DNA of 64,000 bases from Gammaproteobacteria bacterium (lineage in GTDB: Bacteria > Pseudomonadota > Gammaproteobacteria > Acidiferrobacterales > Sulfurifustaceae), in contig JAOTWF010000002.1 in NCBI GenBank assembly GCA_029863005.1, positions 1-64,000 on the forward strand, written 5' to 3'. The notes under the pieces are model-generated. The model did no database searches and was not told the DNA's origin. It saw nothing but the letters and a program-made list of their open reading frames with translations. Within the stretch, counting starts at the first letter, position 1. Every line of letters starts with the position of its first letter. The position numbers and the translations under genes were made by a program. Below, in pieces: positions 29,727 through 40,120 of the stretch.

Positions 29727-30857
29727 TCAGGATTCGGCGGTGGCGGCCAGTGCCGCTTGTGCCAGTATCCGGGCTTCGTTGACAGGAATCACCCAAATCT
29801 CCGCGCGGCTGTCCGCGCGGCTGATAAGTTGTTCGTTGCCGGCGATGAAGGCATTTTTCCCGGGATCGAGACGGATGCCGGCCCATTTCATATTCTCGAA
29901 AATCCGCGCACGGATCTCTGGGGCATTCTCACCCACGCCTCCGCCGATCAGGACTGCATCCACACCGCCGAGCACGGCTATGTACGCCCCGATGTATTTC
30001 CGGATTCGGTAGCAATAGAGATCCACCGCCCGCTGCGCCCGGGGATCGCCGGATTCAAGCAATTCGCGCATGTCGCCGCTGAGCCCGGAGACGCCCAGCA
30101 AACCGGAGGCGTCATTGAGCAGGCGCTCGGTGTCCTGCGGCGAAAGGTTTTCCCGTTGCTGCAGGTGGGTGATTAGCCCTGCATCGATATCGCCACTGCG
30201 GGTGGCCATGACCAGCCCCTCTAGGGGCGAGAAACCCATGGAGGTGTCCTTCACGCCGTCCTTGTCCGTGGCCGTGATCGAGCATCCCGCGCCGAGCTGA
30301 AGCGAAATGATGCGTTGTTCATGCGCGGCACCGGAGCGCCGTTCCCGCCAGCGGCGCCACATAGCCTCATGCGCCAGGCCGTGAAAACCATAACGACGCA
30401 AGTGATGCCGTTCTGTCATCTCGGCTGGAAGTGCGTAGATTCGTGCCACTTCCGGAAGCCGTGCGTAATAGGCTGTATCGAAAACGGCCACCTGTTTTAC
30501 CGCAGATCCCAAAGTTTCGCGACAGGCACGCATCCATTGCAAGGCTGCCGGATTATGCAATGGCGCGAGCGGCGCGAGTCTGTCAATTTCCGCTTCCACC
30601 TCGGGGTTGATCAAAGTGGGGAATTGCAAGTTGTCACCACCGTGCACCACGCGGTGCGCGACAAGAGCGAATCCGGAGAGAGCGTGCGTCTGAATAAACT
30701 GACGCAATACTTCCGTTGCTTCCGTTGCCTTGTCCGAACTCGACTCATGACGCGCATATGCTATCTGCTCCATCCGGTTTTCCGCTGCTGTTTCAAAGGC
30801 AACGAGACGGATGGACGAACTCCCGGCATTGACCGTCAGAATCTTCACCTTCTGCAT
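29727..30857 (-). CDS. ackA: Acetate kinase
   Basis: ILTVNAGSSSIRLV, AHRVVHGGD, FDTAYYARLPEVARIYALP, RRYGFHGLAHE, DTSMGFSPLEGL. GTG at 30848 has a better-spaced SD (AAGGA) and may be the real start. Confidence 0.92.
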   Translation of the reverse strand: MQKVKILTVNAGSSSIRLVAFETAAENRMEQIAYARHESSSDKATEATEVLRQFIQTHALSGFALVAHRVVHGGDNLQFPTLINPEVEAEIDRLAPLAPLHNPAALQWMRACRETLGSAVKQVAVFDTAYYARLPEVARIYALPAEMTERHHLRRYGFHGLAHEAMWRRWRERRSGAAHEQRIISLQLGAGCSITATDKDGVKDTSMGFSPLEGLVMATRSGDIDAGLITHLQQRENLSPQDTERLLNDASGLLGVSGLSGDMRELLESGDPRAQRAVDLYCYRIRKYIGAYIAVLGGVDAVLIGGGVGENAPEIRARIFENMKWAGIRLDPGKNAFIAGNEQLISRADSRAEIWVIPVNEARILAQAALAATAES

Positions 30858-30907
30858 TCCTTGGTGCGCCGCCACATATGCCGTGTGCTTTCGTCAGGCT
30901 AAAAAAC

Positions 30908-30913
30908 ACTATA
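30908..30913 (-). promoter_or_regulatory. Predicted -10 element (TATAGT) of the ackA operon promoter
   Basis: TATAGT on the minus strand; FNR-box centre 28.5 bp from its first base, giving a predicted site centre near -40.5. Confidence 0.65.
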
Positions 30914-30934
30914 CCGCGGCTGTTTTACGGGTTC

Positions 30935-30948
30935 TTGATATCGATCAA
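30935..30948 (-). promoter_or_regulatory. FNR/ANR-type binding site
   Basis: TTGATATCGATCAA, a perfect TTGAT-N4-ATCAA palindrome. Confidence 0.8.
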
Positions 30949-31112
30949 TTCATTCAACTATTACTCAGTCGGGTGCTGAATCGCGAAAACGTTCAGCCGT
31001 ATCCGCGGATTCACTTGATTGCCAACCGCCCGCCGTGCCAGTTGCGCATTGTCTTGGCTCTGTTCACCGTGGACAAGCCATGGCTAGCGGTTGGGCGCGC
31101 AGACATGAAAAA

Positions 31113-31469
31113 TTATTTCCGGTGTCTGGCAGCTGGCTTCCAGGGCCAGTGCCCTTCGATACCGTACTCGAGGGTGAAACTGAGAAAGGCGCGTATCAGT
31201 ACGATCACGCCCAATACTGCCACGCTCTCAAACGAATGCGAAACTGCCACGGTGCGGATGATGTCCCCGGCGATCAGGAACTCGAGCCCCAGGATAATCG
31301 CCTTTCCCAATTTGCGACGGTACTCGCCATACACGGCGGATTTGTCGGCTGCATGCCACTGCGTGAACACCCACACCGTCGCCAGCGCGAAACCCGCCAG
31401 GATCGTGAAAACCCCGACCGCTTCCATGATTACCGCTGATTGGCCAAACAGTTCCTTGAGTGTATGCAT
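31113..31469 (-). CDS. DUF1622 membrane protein
   Basis: MEAVGVFTILAGFALAT...YRRKLGKAIILGLEFLIAGDIIRTV...VLIRAFLSFTLEYGIEG. Confidence 0.8.
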   Translation of the reverse strand: MHTLKELFGQSAVIMEAVGVFTILAGFALATVWVFTQWHAADKSAVYGEYRRKLGKAIILGLEFLIAGDIIRTVAVSHSFESVAVLGVIVLIRAFLSFTLEYGIEGHWPWKPAARHRK

Positions 31470-31491
31470 ATCGTCCTCTCTGTCGAAACCA

Positions 31492-31695
31492 TCACCGCTT
31501 GCGCCGCAGGGACAGATAGCCATGCAGCAACCAACTGAGGACCATGCCAACCGCCAGCACAACCAGAATCATCAGCGCTCTGGACATGGACACGGTCCAG
31601 AACAGAAACCGGATTTCGACCACGGTCGTGTTTTGAAAAATAAACACGGCAATCATCATGGAAAGCAGGAATGCCAGAATAAGTTTAAATGACAC
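31492..31695 (-). CDS. LapA-domain (DUF1049-like) small membrane protein
   Basis: GTG start; VSFKLILAFLLSMMIAVFIFQNTTVVEIRFLFWTVSMSRALMILVVLAVGMVLSWLL. Confidence 0.75.
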   Translation of the reverse strand: MSFKLILAFLLSMMIAVFIFQNTTVVEIRFLFWTVSMSRALMILVVLAVGMVLSWLLHGYLSLRRKR

Positions 31696-31717
31696 GCGTA
31701 GTTTCCAGTCAGATATA

Positions 31718-33856
31718 TTATGTCGGGGTGCCGGGATCCATTTCACGCATGAGCACGAAGGAACGACCCTGCAATGGATAGGTGTGCGTGCCTTCAAATG
31801 TTCCGTCGCGCGCGAGCCCGGCTTCATGGCTGGTATCCAGCTCCGTCTTCCACAGCTTGCCCGGATGATAGGCCGGCAAAACGAATCCTATTTCGTCATG
31901 GTGAGCGTTGATGAGAAGCAGGAAGTTGGCGTCCGAGATGGGTTGGCCGCGGTCGTCATATTCATTCAGTCCAGCGCCGGCGAGCAACAGACCCAAACAA
32001 CGGGCAAATGACTGCTGCCATTCCTCGTCGGTCATTTCGTTCCCGTCGGGCTTGAGCCAGACGATGTCTTTGATTTCGCTGCCACGAATCTGACGTCCTT
32101 GAAAGAAAGAACGACGTCGGAACACGGGATGTCGCTGAAGAATTTGGATGATACGACGCGTGAATTCAATCAGTTGGCGGTCATCCGGCTTGAGGTTCCA
32201 ATCGATCCAGTTGAGTTCATTGTCCTGGCAATAGGCATTGTTGTTGCCGCCTTGAGTGCGTCCCATCTCGTCCCCCGCCAGCAGCATGGGTACACCTTGT
32301 GAGAAGAAAAGCGTCGCCAGAAAATTGCGCTTTTGCTGGGCGCGCAGCGCCTTGATCGCCGGGTCATCGGTCGGACCTTCGACCCCGCAATTCCAGGACA
32401 GATTGTGATCGTGGCCGTCACGGTTGTTCTCGCCGTTTGCCTCGTTGTGCTTGTCGTTGTAACTGACCAAGTCGTGCAGCGTGAATCCGTCATGCGCTGT
32501 TATAAAGTTGATGGAGGCGTACGGCCGGCGGCCGCTGTGGCCGTACAGGTCGCTGGAGCCGGTGAGGCGATAAGCCAGCTCGCCGATCACGCCGCCCTCG
32601 CCTTTCCAGTAGGCGCGCACCACGTCCCGGTATTTGCCGTTCCATTCGGTCCAGCCTACGGGGAAATTACCGACCTGGTATCCGCCCTCACCCAGGTCCC
32701 AGGGTTCCGCGATGAGCTTCACCTGCGACAGCACCGGATCCTGGTGGATAATGTCGAAAAAGGCGGACAGTCGGTTAACCTCGTGCAGCTCGCGCGCCAG
32801 CGCCGAGGCAAGATCGAATCGAAACCCGTCCACATGCATCTCAAGTACCCAGTAACGCAAACTGTCCATGATGATCTGCAATACACGTGGGTGCTGCATA
32901 TTGAGCGTGTTGCCGCAGCCGGTGAAATCGACGTAATAGCGCGGATCGGTCGCACTCAGGCGGTAATAGGATTCATTGTCGATGCCGCGGAAAGAAAGCG
33001 TGGGCCCCAGTTGGTTGCCTTCGGCGGTGTGGTTGTACACCACATCAAGAATGACCTCGATGCCGTTCGAGTGCAACGTCTTGACCATGGTCTTGAATTC
33101 GCTGATGCGACCGGTAGCCGAATAGCGCATGTCCGGAGCCAGGAAACCGATCGAATTGTACCCCCAGAAATTCCGTAATCCCTTTTCCACGAGGTTTCGT
33201 TCGTCCACGAAGGCGTGAACCGGCATGAGCTCGACGGCCGTGATGCCGAGATGTTTGAGATGCCGGATTACCGGCTCGGTGGCGAGCCCGGCATAAGTTC
33301 CGCGCAGGGGCGCCGGCACCTGTGGATGATTCTGCGTGAACCCTTTGACGTGCAGTTCATAAATAATGGTCTCGTGCCACGGCGTGCGTGGCGGTTTGTC
33401 ACCGCCCCACGTGAAGGCCGGGTCGATGACCCTGCACTTTGGCACGCCTGGCGCGTTGTTGCTGCGGTCGAACGACAGATCTTCCTGTTTGTGGCCCACG
33501 CGGTAACCGAAATCCGCGTTACTCCATTTGACCTGACCGACGATCGACTTTGCATAGGGATCGAGCAGCAACTTATTGTGATTGAAGCGTTTTCCTTTTT
33601 TGGGTTCGTAAGGCCCGTAAACTCGATAGCCGTATAACAACCCGGGTCGCGCGTCGGGCAAATAGCAGTGCCAAACCAGGTCAGTCTGCCAGGATAAGGC
33701 AATGCGCGTGATTTCGCGATTCCCCTTGGCTTCGAACAGGCACAATTCCACTTTCTCGGCGTGCTCGCTGAACAATGCGAAATTCACCCCTTCGCCATCC
33801 CAGGTGGCGCCCAAGGGATAAGGTCCACCCGGCCAGACCGGCATATTATTGTTCAT
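31718..33856 (-). CDS. glgX: Glycogen debranching enzyme GlgX
   Basis: GH13 with N-terminal CBM48; [88 protein letters not shown]. Confidence 0.94.
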   Translation of the reverse strand: MNNNMPVWPGGPYPLGATWDGEGVNFALFSEHAEKVELCLFEAKGNREITRIALSWQTDLVWHCYLPDARPGLLYGYRVYGPYEPKKGKRFNHNKLLLDPYAKSIVGQVKWSNADFGYRVGHKQEDLSFDRSNNAPGVPKCRVIDPAFTWGGDKPPRTPWHETIIYELHVKGFTQNHPQVPAPLRGTYAGLATEPVIRHLKHLGITAVELMPVHAFVDERNLVEKGLRNFWGYNSIGFLAPDMRYSATGRISEFKTMVKTLHSNGIEVILDVVYNHTAEGNQLGPTLSFRGIDNESYYRLSATDPRYYVDFTGCGNTLNMQHPRVLQIIMDSLRYWVLEMHVDGFRFDLASALARELHEVNRLSAFFDIIHQDPVLSQVKLIAEPWDLGEGGYQVGNFPVGWTEWNGKYRDVVRAYWKGEGGVIGELAYRLTGSSDLYGHSGRRPYASINFITAHDGFTLHDLVSYNDKHNEANGENNRDGHDHNLSWNCGVEGPTDDPAIKALRAQQKRNFLATLFFSQGVPMLLAGDEMGRTQGGNNNAYCQDNELNWIDWNLKPDDRQLIEFTRRIIQILQRHPVFRRRSFFQGRQIRGSEIKDIVWLKPDGNEMTDEEWQQSFARCLGLLLAGAGLNEYDDRGQPISDANFLLLINAHHDEIGFVLPAYHPGKLWKTELDTSHEAGLARDGTFEGTHTYPLQGRSFVLMREMDPGTPT

Positions 33857-33962
33857 GGACTAATCATCCTATTTTCATTCTTCAACGGCCAAATTCGGGC
33901 CGACACACAGGACACCGGCACTTACCCCAGCCTCTATACATGGCTGAATACGCCTTATCGTT

Positions 33963-34646
33963 TTATTTATCGTCAGAAGACCCCTTTTTCGGCCACCAGC
34001 GCGCGAGCAGATCGCCCGCGGTCTTTTGCCCGCCGATCCCGAAGGCCAGCGCCAGCGCCAAGACAACACCGGCCAGCAAAACCATAAAGGTCTGGCGTAT
34101 GATGTCAGTTACCACGTTCACCTGGTCAAGCGCGATGAGTACGACAAAAACCATGATGGCGTATTGCGCGATGCGGCCAAGAAGTTCTGCATCTTCCATT
34201 CCCACGTTCTTGCTGTAGGCGGAAACCAACTGGGAAATGAAACGGGCGAAATACAAGCCCACCGCCAGGATCAACACCGCTACGACGACCTTGGGAATGA
34301 AGAGCACGATCTGGCTCACCAGTTCGGTGACATAGGTCAGGCCCAGACTGTTGAAGGCGACCATCAGCGTCAGCAGGATCACCAGCCAGTATCCTAGGAT
34401 GCCCAGGACACCGGCCATACCGGCTTGAATACCGCCTTGGCGCAGAAAGCCGTCGATGCCGGCCTTTTCCGTGAGCACGTGGAAATTGATGGTCTGCAAA
34501 CCCTTGACCACCACCAGTTTGACGAATTTCGCCAACAGCCAACCGGCGACAAGAATTATAATTGCCAACAACAGTCTCGGCAAAAAAACTCCCAATTGCG
34601 CGAGAAAGGCCCGTGCCGGCTCGAGCGCCAAATTTACCTGTTCCAT
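33963..34646 (-). CDS. MscS-type TM-helix repeat membrane protein without a recognisable beta domain
   Basis: Repeated TM helices (PRLLLAIIILVAGWLLAKFVKLVV; VVVAVLILAVGLYFARFISQLV; VLALALAFGIGGQKTAGDLL), 227 aa only. Confidence 0.7.
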   Translation of the reverse strand: MEQVNLALEPARAFLAQLGVFLPRLLLAIIILVAGWLLAKFVKLVVVKGLQTINFHVLTEKAGIDGFLRQGGIQAGMAGVLGILGYWLVILLTLMVAFNSLGLTYVTELVSQIVLFIPKVVVAVLILAVGLYFARFISQLVSAYSKNVGMEDAELLGRIAQYAIMVFVVLIALDQVNVVTDIIRQTFMVLLAGVVLALALAFGIGGQKTAGDLLARWWPKKGSSDDK

Positions 34647-34773
34647 AGGTCCTCCTTTATGACATCGAAAAAAAACACGGCAGCCATCGTTACGCCGCCC
34701 CCACTTACCATATCATCACGGGAGAAAGCTTTATATTAAACCGTGCACGCCACACCCGTCCGGCAGCATCGTT

Positions 34774-37700
34774 TCATTCCAGCAGGCTTGATATCCCCAT
34801 CAGCGGGATACGTGCCCACGAGGGACGGTTGTTCAGCTCGTAGCGCAACTCATAAAATGCTTTTTCAAGCATAAATAGTCTTAACAACCCGCGCGCCTGA
34901 TCCCAGTCAGAATAGATCCCAGCAATCCGCACATGCGCCTCATAGGATTGCAAGAATGTGCGGGCGACCTCGGTTTCCCATTCATGGATCACCGTTTCGA
35001 CCTGCACGGAATCCTCCGATTGTTCGGCGGTTATGTGCGACGCGGCGGTATAGGCCGCATAATTGAACGAACGCAGCATGCCCGCGACATCCCGCAACGG
35101 AGAATGTTTGCGAAGCCGTTCGTCCAGCGAACGCGCCGGCTCGCCCTCGAAATCAATAATGACAAAATCATTCTGCCGCAACAGCACCTGGCCGAGATGA
35201 TAATCTCCGTGATAGCGGGTTTTCAGGGACTCCAGACCCTCGGGGACGCATTCCTCGATCCAGTCATGAACGATTTTGCGCCGCTCGATGAGCGACGCTG
35301 CCATCACCCGCATATCATCGGTAAGCGAATCGAGACGCTCCTCGAGCAGCCCAAGCGTGGCGTCCGCCTCTTCACGCAGACGATGTTTCCAATCGGTTAT
35401 TTCACGTTTGCCGACGGGCTCAGGTTCGAAGGCCGGGTCACCCGTGGACATGGCCAGGGCCCGGTGCAATTCGCCCGTTCGCTGACCGAGCACCTGTATT
35501 AGATTGAGAAAACCCCCGTGCACCTCGATCGATGATACGGATGTTTCAGCAGGTCCCCGATGCTCCTCCAGGAAACGTTCCAGGTAATTCAGCGTGTAGG
35601 TCCAGCCATCGCCCTGGTTCTCGACAAATCCCTGAAGGACAGCCAGGGTCATCAAGCCGCCATCATTGGCCACGTATTCCACGGCGCCCGCGACTGGCAC
35701 GATGTTTGGAAATTGCGCCACCTCGGTCAGGAAGCGGCCGACCTCCACCTCCGGGCTCTCTCCGGATTGCAAACGACGGAACGCCTTGAGAAACAGCCGA
35801 TTGCCAATCACGATAGCGGTGTTGCTGCCTTGCGCAGCGGATGGGCGAACCGTCAGTTCGTTTATGTCATCGCCGGCCAATTCGCGGAAGGCTTTCGTGG
35901 GCACGAAACGGATCGTCCCGGCCGTGCCGGCCAGCTCACGTCCGGTCCCGATGGCTTCCACCATGGCGCGGCAAAACATTTCATCTGCCAGGGCATCGCC
36001 CATGATGCCGATGCGCGCCTGCTGACGTACCCGCGCCAAGCTCGCCGGTAACAATCCTCGCTGGCGTTCTTCTGGTTCGTGCTCCCAGACCAGTGACAGC
36101 GGTAAGAAGTAGATTGATTGATCGCCAGCGCCGCCTTCGATGCGGTACAGCGATATAAACCAGCTATTGGAATCCATCTCCCAGACAACATGTTCGATCA
36201 ATACGGCACGCGTCATCGGTTCGCCCTTGGCGGCGAACCAGCGCTGCGCCGCCATAAAGTGGGGCAAGACATTGTTTTCTAGCTGGATGCGGACTTTATC
36301 GGCCATGCCGATGCGCCAGGGGACTACGCGCTCACGGAAGAAACTGCTCCAGCCATCGAACAGCACCAATAACGGCAGCTCTTCGCGCGGCAGACGTTCC
36401 TCGTGCCAGGACGGTACTTCCTCACCCTTGGCAAGTCGGAACCAGTAAAAACCATGGCCATGCAGGGTGAGCAGATACGGGAGTTCGCCGATTGGCGGGA
36501 ACGCCGTGCGACCCATCATTTCCACCGGTACGCAGCCTTTATACTTGCCCAGATCGAGCTCCACCGGTTGCGCCGAGCGTGCCAGATTGGCCACGCACAG
36601 AATGGTTTCGTTTTCGTACTCGCGCAGAAATGCCAGGATTTTTCGATTGCCCGGTTTGAGAAAATGCAAGGCCCCGCGACCGAAGGCTTGGTGGCTCTTG
36701 CGCACGCTGAGCAAACGCTTCATCCAATTAAGCAATGATGAGGGATCGCGAGACTGCGCCTCCACATTCACGGCCTCGAACCCGTATACCGGATCCATGA
36801 TGGGGGGAAGGAACAAGCGCTGAGGATCGGCATGGGAAAAACCGGCGTTACGGTCGGGGCTCCACTGCATGGGCGTGCGCACACCGTTGCGATCACCCAA
36901 ATAAATATTGTCCCCCATGCCAATTTCATCACCATAATAAAGAATGGGAGAACCCGGCATCGACAGGAGCAGACTGTTCATGAGTCGAATTTTTTCGAAA
37001 TCGTTGTCCATGAGTGGTGCCAGTCGGCGGCGGATACCGAGATTCAGACGTGAGCGGGGGTCGGCGGCGTACATGCGGTACATGTAATCGCGCTCCTTGT
37101 TAGTCACCATTTCAAGTGTAAGCTCGTCATGATTGCGCAAGAAAATCGCCCACTGGCAGTTTTCAGGTATCTCCGGCGTCTGGTTCATGATTTCCACGAT
37201 GGGATGACGGTCCTCCTGGCCGATGGCCATGTACATGCGTGGCATCAAGGGAAAGTGGTAGGCCATATGACACTCGTCACCGGAACCGAAATAGTCACGC
37301 ACATCCTCCGGCCACTGATTGGCCTCGGCCAGGAACATTCGGTTCTTGTAATGATTGTCGATCACGGATCGCATCTGCTTGATGACGGCGTGCGTCTCGG
37401 GGAGGTTCTCATTATTGGTGCCCTCGCGCACGCACAGGTAGGGAATCGCGTCGAGGCGCAGCCCGTCCACGCCCTGATCCAGCCAAAATTGCATGACCTT
37501 GGTGACTGCTTTCACCACCTGGGGATTATTGTGGTTAAGATCAGGCTGATGTGAGAAAAAGCGATGCCAATAATAGGACTTGGCCGTATCGTCCCAGGCC
37601 CAGTTGGATTTCTCGGTGTCGGAAAAAATAATACGTGTATCTTCATATTTCTTGACGGTATCGCTCCACACGTAGAAATTACGCTTGGGCGAACCGGGCG

Positions 37701-38085
37701 GCGCCTTGCGTGCCGCCTGGAACCACGGGTGCTGGTCCGAGGTATGGTTGATGACGAGTTCGGTGATGACTCGCAGACCGCGCTCGTGCGCCGCCTTCAC
37801 GAAGACCTGAAAATCCTTGCGCGTGCCGTATTCAGGATGGATATTCCGGTAGTCGGAAATATCATAGCCGTCGTCGCGCATGGGCGACGGATAAAACGGC
37901 AGGATCCACAACGTGTTGACACCCAGTTGCTGCAAATAATCGAGCTTTGAGGTCAGTCCCGCAAAGTCACCGATACCGTCATTATTGCTGTCGCAAAATG
38001 CCTTGACGTGAATCTCATAAACGACGGCATCCTTGTACCAGAGCGGATCGTCGATGAGGATTTCGTGGCGGCGTTCACTGGTCAT
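34774..38085 (-). CDS. treS: Maltose alpha-D-glucosyltransferase (TreS) fused to maltokinase (Mak/Pep2)
   Basis: N-terminal GH13 TreS ([39 protein letters not shown]); C-terminal kinase ([25 protein letters not shown]). Confidence 0.93.
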   Translation of the reverse strand: MTSERRHEILIDDPLWYKDAVVYEIHVKAFCDSNNDGIGDFAGLTSKLDYLQQLGVNTLWILPFYPSPMRDDGYDISDYRNIHPEYGTRKDFQVFVKAAHERGLRVITELVINHTSDQHPWFQAARKAPPGSPKRNFYVWSDTVKKYEDTRIIFSDTEKSNWAWDDTAKSYYWHRFFSHQPDLNHNNPQVVKAVTKVMQFWLDQGVDGLRLDAIPYLCVREGTNNENLPETHAVIKQMRSVIDNHYKNRMFLAEANQWPEDVRDYFGSGDECHMAYHFPLMPRMYMAIGQEDRHPIVEIMNQTPEIPENCQWAIFLRNHDELTLEMVTNKERDYMYRMYAADPRSRLNLGIRRRLAPLMDNDFEKIRLMNSLLLSMPGSPILYYGDEIGMGDNIYLGDRNGVRTPMQWSPDRNAGFSHADPQRLFLPPIMDPVYGFEAVNVEAQSRDPSSLLNWMKRLLSVRKSHQAFGRGALHFLKPGNRKILAFLREYENETILCVANLARSAQPVELDLGKYKGCVPVEMMGRTAFPPIGELPYLLTLHGHGFYWFRLAKGEEVPSWHEERLPREELPLLVLFDGWSSFFRERVVPWRIGMADKVRIQLENNVLPHFMAAQRWFAAKGEPMTRAVLIEHVVWEMDSNSWFISLYRIEGGAGDQSIYFLPLSLVWEHEPEERQRGLLPASLARVRQQARIGIMGDALADEMFCRAMVEAIGTGRELAGTAGTIRFVPTKAFRELAGDDINELTVRPSAAQGSNTAIVIGNRLFLKAFRRLQSGESPEVEVGRFLTEVAQFPNIVPVAGAVEYVANDGGLMTLAVLQGFVENQGDGWTYTLNYLERFLEEHRGPAETSVSSIEVHGGFLNLIQVLGQRTGELHRALAMSTGDPAFEPEPVGKREITDWKHRLREEADATLGLLEERLDSLTDDMRVMAASLIERRKIVHDWIEECVPEGLESLKTRYHGDYHLGQVLLRQNDFVIIDFEGEPARSLDERLRKHSPLRDVAGMLRSFNYAAYTAASHITAEQSEDSVQVETVIHEWETEVARTFLQSYEAHVRIAGIYSDWDQARGLLRLFMLEKAFYELRYELNNRPSWARIPLMGISSLLE

Positions 38086-38097
38086 GCGCTTTACACT

Positions 38098-40110
38098 TTA
38101 CATGTAGTAGTCAAAATCATGTTCGGTATGCACGCGGCGGCGCAGGCGGAAGATATGCGCCGGCACGGTTTGCGGGTCGAGTTCGACGTAATTGCGAACT
38201 CCGTTCCAGATGTAGCGCCCCCCCGTCAGCAAGTCATGCACCTGGTACGGCTGCTCGCTCGGCAGGCCCAGTGTATCGAGCGGCAATTCAACCCAGCCCG
38301 ATTGCCGGTGATGCGGGTCGAGGTTGACGACTACCAGGATGATGTCGCCCAGATCCTCAGTGGTCTTGCTGTAACAGATCAGTTTGTCATTGTCGACGGG
38401 ATAGAACTGCAGCCCCCGGTCGCTCTGCAATGCCGGATTCTCGTGGCGAATGCGGTTCACGCGAGTGATGAAATCGCGCAGGCTGTCGGGCCGATCCAGA
38501 TTCCAGCGACGCAACTGGTATTTTTCCGAATCCAGATATTCTTCGCTGCCGGGCTCACGCGCACGGCTCTCAGACAGTTCGTACGCCGGGCCGTAAATGC
38601 CGTAATTCGCCGCCAGCGTTCCCGCCAACACCAGTCGTATCATGAATGCCGGCCGGCCCCCAAACTGAAGGTATTCATTGAGGATGTCGGGTGTGTTGGG
38701 CCATACGTGCGGGCGAAAATACTCACGCCCTTCGGATTGGGTGAGCTCGGTGAAGTATTCGGTCAGTTCCTGCTTGGTGTTGCGCCATGTGAAGTAGGTG
38801 TATGACCAGGTGAACCCGAGCTTGGCCAGACGGTGCATGACCTTGGGACGGGTAAAGGCCTCGGCCAGAAACAAGACGTCGGGATGGGCGCGCTTGATGT
38901 CGGCGATGGCCCATTCCCAGAATGGGAACGCCTTGGTATGCGGGTTGTCGACGCGGAATATCTGCACGCCCTGCTCGATCCAGAAATCGAAGATGCTTTT
39001 CAGCTCGCGCCAGAGCTCCTGCCAGGATTCGCCCTCGAAATCGAAGGGGTAGATGTCTTGGTATTTCTTCGGTGGATTCTCGGCATATTGCACACTGCCG
39101 TCCGGCCGGCGGCGGAACCACTCCGGATGCTCCTTTACGTACGGATGATCCGGTGAACACTGGTAAGCGATATCCAAGGCGATTTCCATTCCAAGTTCTT
39201 TGGCCTTATTCACGAACCAGCGGAAATCGTCGAGCGTGCCGAGTTGTGGGTGCACAGCCTTGTGACCGCCCTCTTTTGCACCAATCGCCCAAGGGCTGCC
39301 GACGTCTTCCGGCTTGGCGGTCAAGACGTTGTTGGGCCCCTTGCGGAATGACTGGCCGACGGGATGAATCGGCGGCAGATAAACCACATTAAATCCCAGG
39401 GAAGCAGCGTAACGCAGGCGTTCTTCGCAATCACGGAAGCCGGCATGCTTGTCGCCGTCGCAGGAGCGCGGAAAAAATTCGTACCAGGAGCTGTAACGAG
39501 CGCGCTCGCGGTCAACTTCCAACATTAATTCTTTGTCATAACGGGTGACAAAGCGGCGTTCGGCGTGGCGCCCCATCAACTTCGCGGTCTCTTCATCCAA
39601 GGCCACGCGGCGTTTTTCCGTCAAAGCAGCGCCACCGCTGAGCGTGCGCGCAAGCGCGTTCAGACGTTCCGCGTCTTTCCCGGTGATGTTCGCGGCGGCT
39701 TTTTTGACAAGCTCGGAACCGGTCAGAAAGACCATTTTCAAATCCGGATCGGTGTCCGGCCGACGCTCCAAGTCGTGACACCAGGACTGGTAGTGATCAA
39801 CCCAAGCCACGATCGTGTAGCGGTAACGACCGACCTCGGTCACTTGAAAAGTGGCGTGCCAGCGATCATTGACCAGGGGGACCATGGGAACTTCGGTCCA
39901 TTCGTGGGAGGTCTCGCGCCGGTAGAGCAACAGGCTTGCGAGCTTATCGTGCCCGTCGACGAACACGTCCGCCTCGATCGTCACCGGCTCACCGACACTA
40001 CGCTTGATGGGATAGCGACCATTGTCAACTTCAGGACGCACGCCTTCGATCACCACTCGGCTTTGCCCGTCGGTGGAAATTGGCGATGGGGGAACCCGGG
40101 TTTTAGCCAT
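38098..40110 (-). CDS. glgE: Alpha-1,4-glucan:maltose-1-phosphate maltosyltransferase
   Basis: RYSSWYEFFPRSC, GFNVVYLPPIHPVGQSFRKGPNN, FRVDNPHTKAFPFWEW, FLAEAFTRPKVM. Confidence 0.94.
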   Translation of the reverse strand: MAKTRVPPSPISTDGQSRVVIEGVRPEVDNGRYPIKRSVGEPVTIEADVFVDGHDKLASLLLYRRETSHEWTEVPMVPLVNDRWHATFQVTEVGRYRYTIVAWVDHYQSWCHDLERRPDTDPDLKMVFLTGSELVKKAAANITGKDAERLNALARTLSGGAALTEKRRVALDEETAKLMGRHAERRFVTRYDKELMLEVDRERARYSSWYEFFPRSCDGDKHAGFRDCEERLRYAASLGFNVVYLPPIHPVGQSFRKGPNNVLTAKPEDVGSPWAIGAKEGGHKAVHPQLGTLDDFRWFVNKAKELGMEIALDIAYQCSPDHPYVKEHPEWFRRRPDGSVQYAENPPKKYQDIYPFDFEGESWQELWRELKSIFDFWIEQGVQIFRVDNPHTKAFPFWEWAIADIKRAHPDVLFLAEAFTRPKVMHRLAKLGFTWSYTYFTWRNTKQELTEYFTELTQSEGREYFRPHVWPNTPDILNEYLQFGGRPAFMIRLVLAGTLAANYGIYGPAYELSESRAREPGSEEYLDSEKYQLRRWNLDRPDSLRDFITRVNRIRHENPALQSDRGLQFYPVDNDKLICYSKTTEDLGDIILVVVNLDPHHRQSGWVELPLDTLGLPSEQPYQVHDLLTGGRYIWNGVRNYVELDPQTVPAHIFRLRRRVHTEHDFDYYM

Positions 40111-40120
40111 GAACTGGCGC

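Noticed and set aside
28914-30176. 420-aa plus-strand ORF opposite xfp/ackA
   Set aside because: Antisense shadow; spans two real genes on the other strand
30811-31692. 293-aa plus-strand ORF across the ackA promoter and DUF1622
   Set aside because: Low-complexity translation, overlaps real minus-strand genes and the FNR-type promoter
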